Assembly: GCA_026702755.1 (NCBI GenBank)
Contig: JAPPBX010000005.1
Location: 1-38,616 of the forward strand
Direction of reading: 5' to 3'
Source of the DNA: Candidatus Poribacteria bacterium
GTDB taxonomy: Bacteria; Poribacteria; WGA-4E; WGA-3G
DNA: 38,616 bases
This document shows positions 37,991-38,616 of the stretch, piece after piece; position 1 is the first letter of the stretch, and the number at the start of each line of letters is the position of its first letter. A model generated the notes under the pieces. It searched no databases. It worked only from the letters and a program-made list of their open reading frames with translations, and had not been told where the DNA came from. A program made the position numbers and the translations under genes.

Positions 37991-38548
37991 TTACTTCGTG
38001 ATAGCACTTACTCCAATGATACGATCAGCCAGTCGCGAAAAGGGTAAGCTCTGAAGGTAAACGGTACCGGTGCCGCTCAGGGTCGCGAGGAAAAGCCCCT
38101 CACCGCTGAAGAACATTGACTTTAAACCTTTAGTCATTTCAATGTTATAGTCGACACTCGATGTGAAGGCAACAAGACAACCGGTGTCAACACGGAGTGT
38201 CTCGTTGACAAGTTCCTTTTTGACGATTGATCCTCCCGCATGCACAAACGCCATACCATCGCCACGTAGGTGCTGGAGAATAAACCCCTCACCGCCAAAA
38301 AAACCTGAGCCCAATTTCCGTGTGAAGGCAATATTTAGTTCGGTCCCCAGCACGGCACAGAGGAAGGCATCTTTCTGACACATCAACTCGCCGCCGAATT
38401 TGGCAAGATCAACAGGGATAATATGACCGGGATAGGGAGCGGCGAAGGCGACTCGTCTCTTGTGGCTGCCAGTGTTAGTGAAATGTGTTAAAAAAAGCGA
38501 TTCACCACTGATAGCACGTTTGCCAGCACTGAGGAACTTGCCCATCAA
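37991..38548 (-). CDS. AIM24/DUF124 (TIGR00266) family protein, 5'-shortened
   Basis: This family of beta-barrel-like proteins has unknown function in bacteria. The visible 185 residues match its main part: [84 protein letters not shown] and the last [30 protein letters not shown]. The first 50 or so residues usual in the family are missing. The frame opens at TTG 38548 or ATG 38545, and an in-frame TGA lies at 38573-38575. The residues just before the TTG (TTSQDEG) still look like family sequence, so a frameshift or insertion may have cut the gene. It has a 64-nt gap to the next minus-strand gene, with no feature seen. Confidence 0.7.
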   Translation of the reverse strand: MMGKFLSAGKRAISGESLFLTHFTNTGSHKRRVAFAAPYPGHIIPVDLAKFGGELMCQKDAFLCAVLGTELNIAFTRKLGSGFFGGEGFILQHLRGDGMAFVHAGGSIVKKELVNETLRVDTGCLVAFTSSVDYNIEMTKGLKSMFFSGEGLFLATLSGTGTVYLQSLPFSRLADRIIGVSAITK

Positions 38549-38616
38549 ACCCTCGTCCTGACTAGTAGTCTGTCACATTTATATTGCTGGATATAATTTG
38601 TTGAGTTTGATGCGTG
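38549..38616. other. Window edge upstream of the AIM24-family gene
   Basis: None of the three minus-strand frames gives a convincing N-terminus for the AIM24-like gene. An 11-nt palindrome GACTA-G-TAGTC lies at 38560-38570, near the point where family similarity stops. Confidence 0.4.

Overview
The window is a dense stretch of bacterial chromosome with moderate base composition, short intergenic gaps and many genes overlapping by 4-13 nt. No rRNA, tRNA, phage genes or transposase were recognised. The gene content suggests an environmental bacterium of the PVC/Poribacteria sphere, with 'Candidatus Poribacteria' as my best guess. The reasons are DUF1501, DUF1549/DUF1553 and PSCyt1 proteins with c-type haem motifs, large secreted propellers, many carbohydrate- and amino-acid-scavenging enzymes, and short palindromic repeats both between and inside genes. 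The taxonomic guess is inference.

Layout. Positions 1-3144 hold two secreted glycoside-hydrolase-type genes, the first cut by the window edge. Positions 3226-5292 hold a DprA-type gene (minus strand) and a toxin-antitoxin pair whose antitoxin is an internal duplication. Positions 5329-6354 hold an amidohydrolase. After a 546-nt gap with a repeat hairpin and a good promoter come a roughly 29-repeat beta-propeller lipoprotein and a likely outer-membrane beta-barrel protein (6901-13393). A terminator-like hairpin is followed by a consensus promoter driving a BlaI-type repressor and an unusual M56 metallopeptidase fusion (13611-16980). The next five genes on the same strand (17064-25371) encode a Tat-exported DUF1501 protein, a PQQ-propeller protein, a DUF1549/DUF1553 cytochrome-like protein, a GH29-like protein with permuted domain order, and a PSCyt1-WD40 protein.

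The second half is a carotenoid locus. A MerR/B12-type light repressor (CarH-like, minus strand) faces a nine-enzyme plus-strand cluster: idi, a TPR-like gene of unknown role, crtYcd, crtD-like, crtI, crtB, an acyltransferase, a glycosyltransferase, cruF and crtW (26703-35845). Together these enzymes could make a monocyclic 4-keto carotenoid carrying an acylated sugar at C-1', as in salinixanthin. The divergent promoters share a motif that may be the CarH operator. On the minus strand follow an ornithine-cyclodeaminase-family gene and an enolase-superfamily gene (35853-37926), a pair compatible with hydroxyproline use, and then a 5'-shortened AIM24-family gene.

The points that stand out most are: (1) the M56 protease fused to two cysteine-less thioredoxin-like modules, an EF-hand and an ExbD-like tail; (2) a 108-nt palindromic element inserted in frame in crtI, with other repeat families inside the propeller gene; (3) the CarH-crt control region; (4) the duplicated antitoxin; (5) the permuted GH29-like enzyme.
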